From NCBI RefSeq assembly GCF_036711975.1, contig NC_091971.1, forward strand, positions 11,353,501-11,417,500: DNA of 64,000 nt. The letters are read 5' to 3'. The notes below the pieces were generated by a model. That model searched no databases and was not told the origin of the DNA. It saw nothing but the letters and a program-made list of their open reading frames with translations. Both the position numbers and the translations under genes were made by a program. The stretch is from Onthophagus taurus (lineage: Eukaryota; Arthropoda; Insecta; Coleoptera; Scarabaeidae). Below, piece after piece: positions 63,560 to 64,000 of the stretch (the stretch's first letter is position 1; each line of letters begins with the position of its first letter).

Positions 63560-64000
63560 TATATGAAAATGTAAAAATTTTCAGTAAAATTTTCACATCT
63601 TCGCATTTTTCTCGATATTGACGCATCTAAGAGTAAAGGTGCAACAGAGCAATATTATTAGGAATAAAATTTGCTACAATTTTTGATCTAAAAGTTTTTT
63701 TGTAGTATGCTCCGAATCCCAGGTATTGCCATCAACAATTTGTGAAAGCAACAAATTCATCAAATTATCATATTTTTCTAATTTTCTCGATATTGATGCA
63801 TCTAAGAGCAAAAGTGCAAAAGAGCAATATTGTTAGGAATAAAATTTCCTATAATTTTTATTCTATTCGTTTTTTTGTAATATGTTCTGATTCCCGATTG
63901 TTATCATTAACAACTTGTAACGCAACGAAATTCTTAAAATTTTTACATTTTTATATTTTTCTCAATATTGACGCATCTAAGAGTAAAGGTGCAAGAGAGC
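63560..64000 (+). repeat. satellite E (175-bp unit), runs off the window
   Basis: CTC(G/A)ATATTGA(C/T)GCATCTAAGAG recurs at 63611, 63786 and 63961, exactly 175 bases apart, with CAATATT-TTAGGAATAAAAT inside each unit. At least 2.4 copies lie in the window. It is in the intron or upstream region of the preceding minus-strand gene. Confidence 0.85.

Overview
The window is AT-rich nuclear DNA of an insect. The signs are short GT-AG introns in coding regions, very long repeat-filled introns, TATA/TCAGT core promoters, AATAAA signals and many decayed DNA transposons. The 359-363 bp dimeric satellites would suit a beetle, but that is only a guess. No tRNA, rRNA or CRISPR array was seen.

Left edge (1-6700): hairpin repeats, then a 1.6 kb hAT-like element with a perfect 8-bp target duplication and another inverted-repeat element nested in it. 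A five-exon minus-strand gene for a charged, probably nuclear protein (3059-5326) follows. It is divergent from a small plus-strand gene (6693-10751) whose last intron holds a satellite array.

Centre (11301-49544): one large plus-strand gene of about 13 coding exons and about 1,109 residues in its longest form. The N-terminus has a membrane segment followed by an eight-cysteine rabphilin/RIM/Slp-type FYVE zinc finger. Three or four phase-compatible alternative first exons would give isoforms with the zinc finger, with a different membrane segment, or with neither. An intronic extension would give a short C-terminus. Its introns contain a SINA-type zinc-finger gene, a minus-strand ORF, piggyBac and mariner remnants, and arrays of four satellite families.

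Right part: DIMT1 (rRNA dimethyladenosine transferase, minus strand) lies tail-to-tail with the large gene. Next come two tandem paralogous genes for secreted Asn/Gln-rich repeat proteins with nearly identical core promoters, then satellite arrays, the 3' part of a minus-strand gene with a possibly Zasp-like linker, and the start of another satellite at the edge.

Main patterns: (i) isoform control of the membrane/zinc-finger module in the large gene; (ii) several satellite arrays bounded by, or inside, mobile-element sequence (duplicated flanks, piggyBac ends, hAT-like ends, a hairpin repeat); (iii) satellites A and B are both about 360-bp dimers and are related to each other in opposite orientation.
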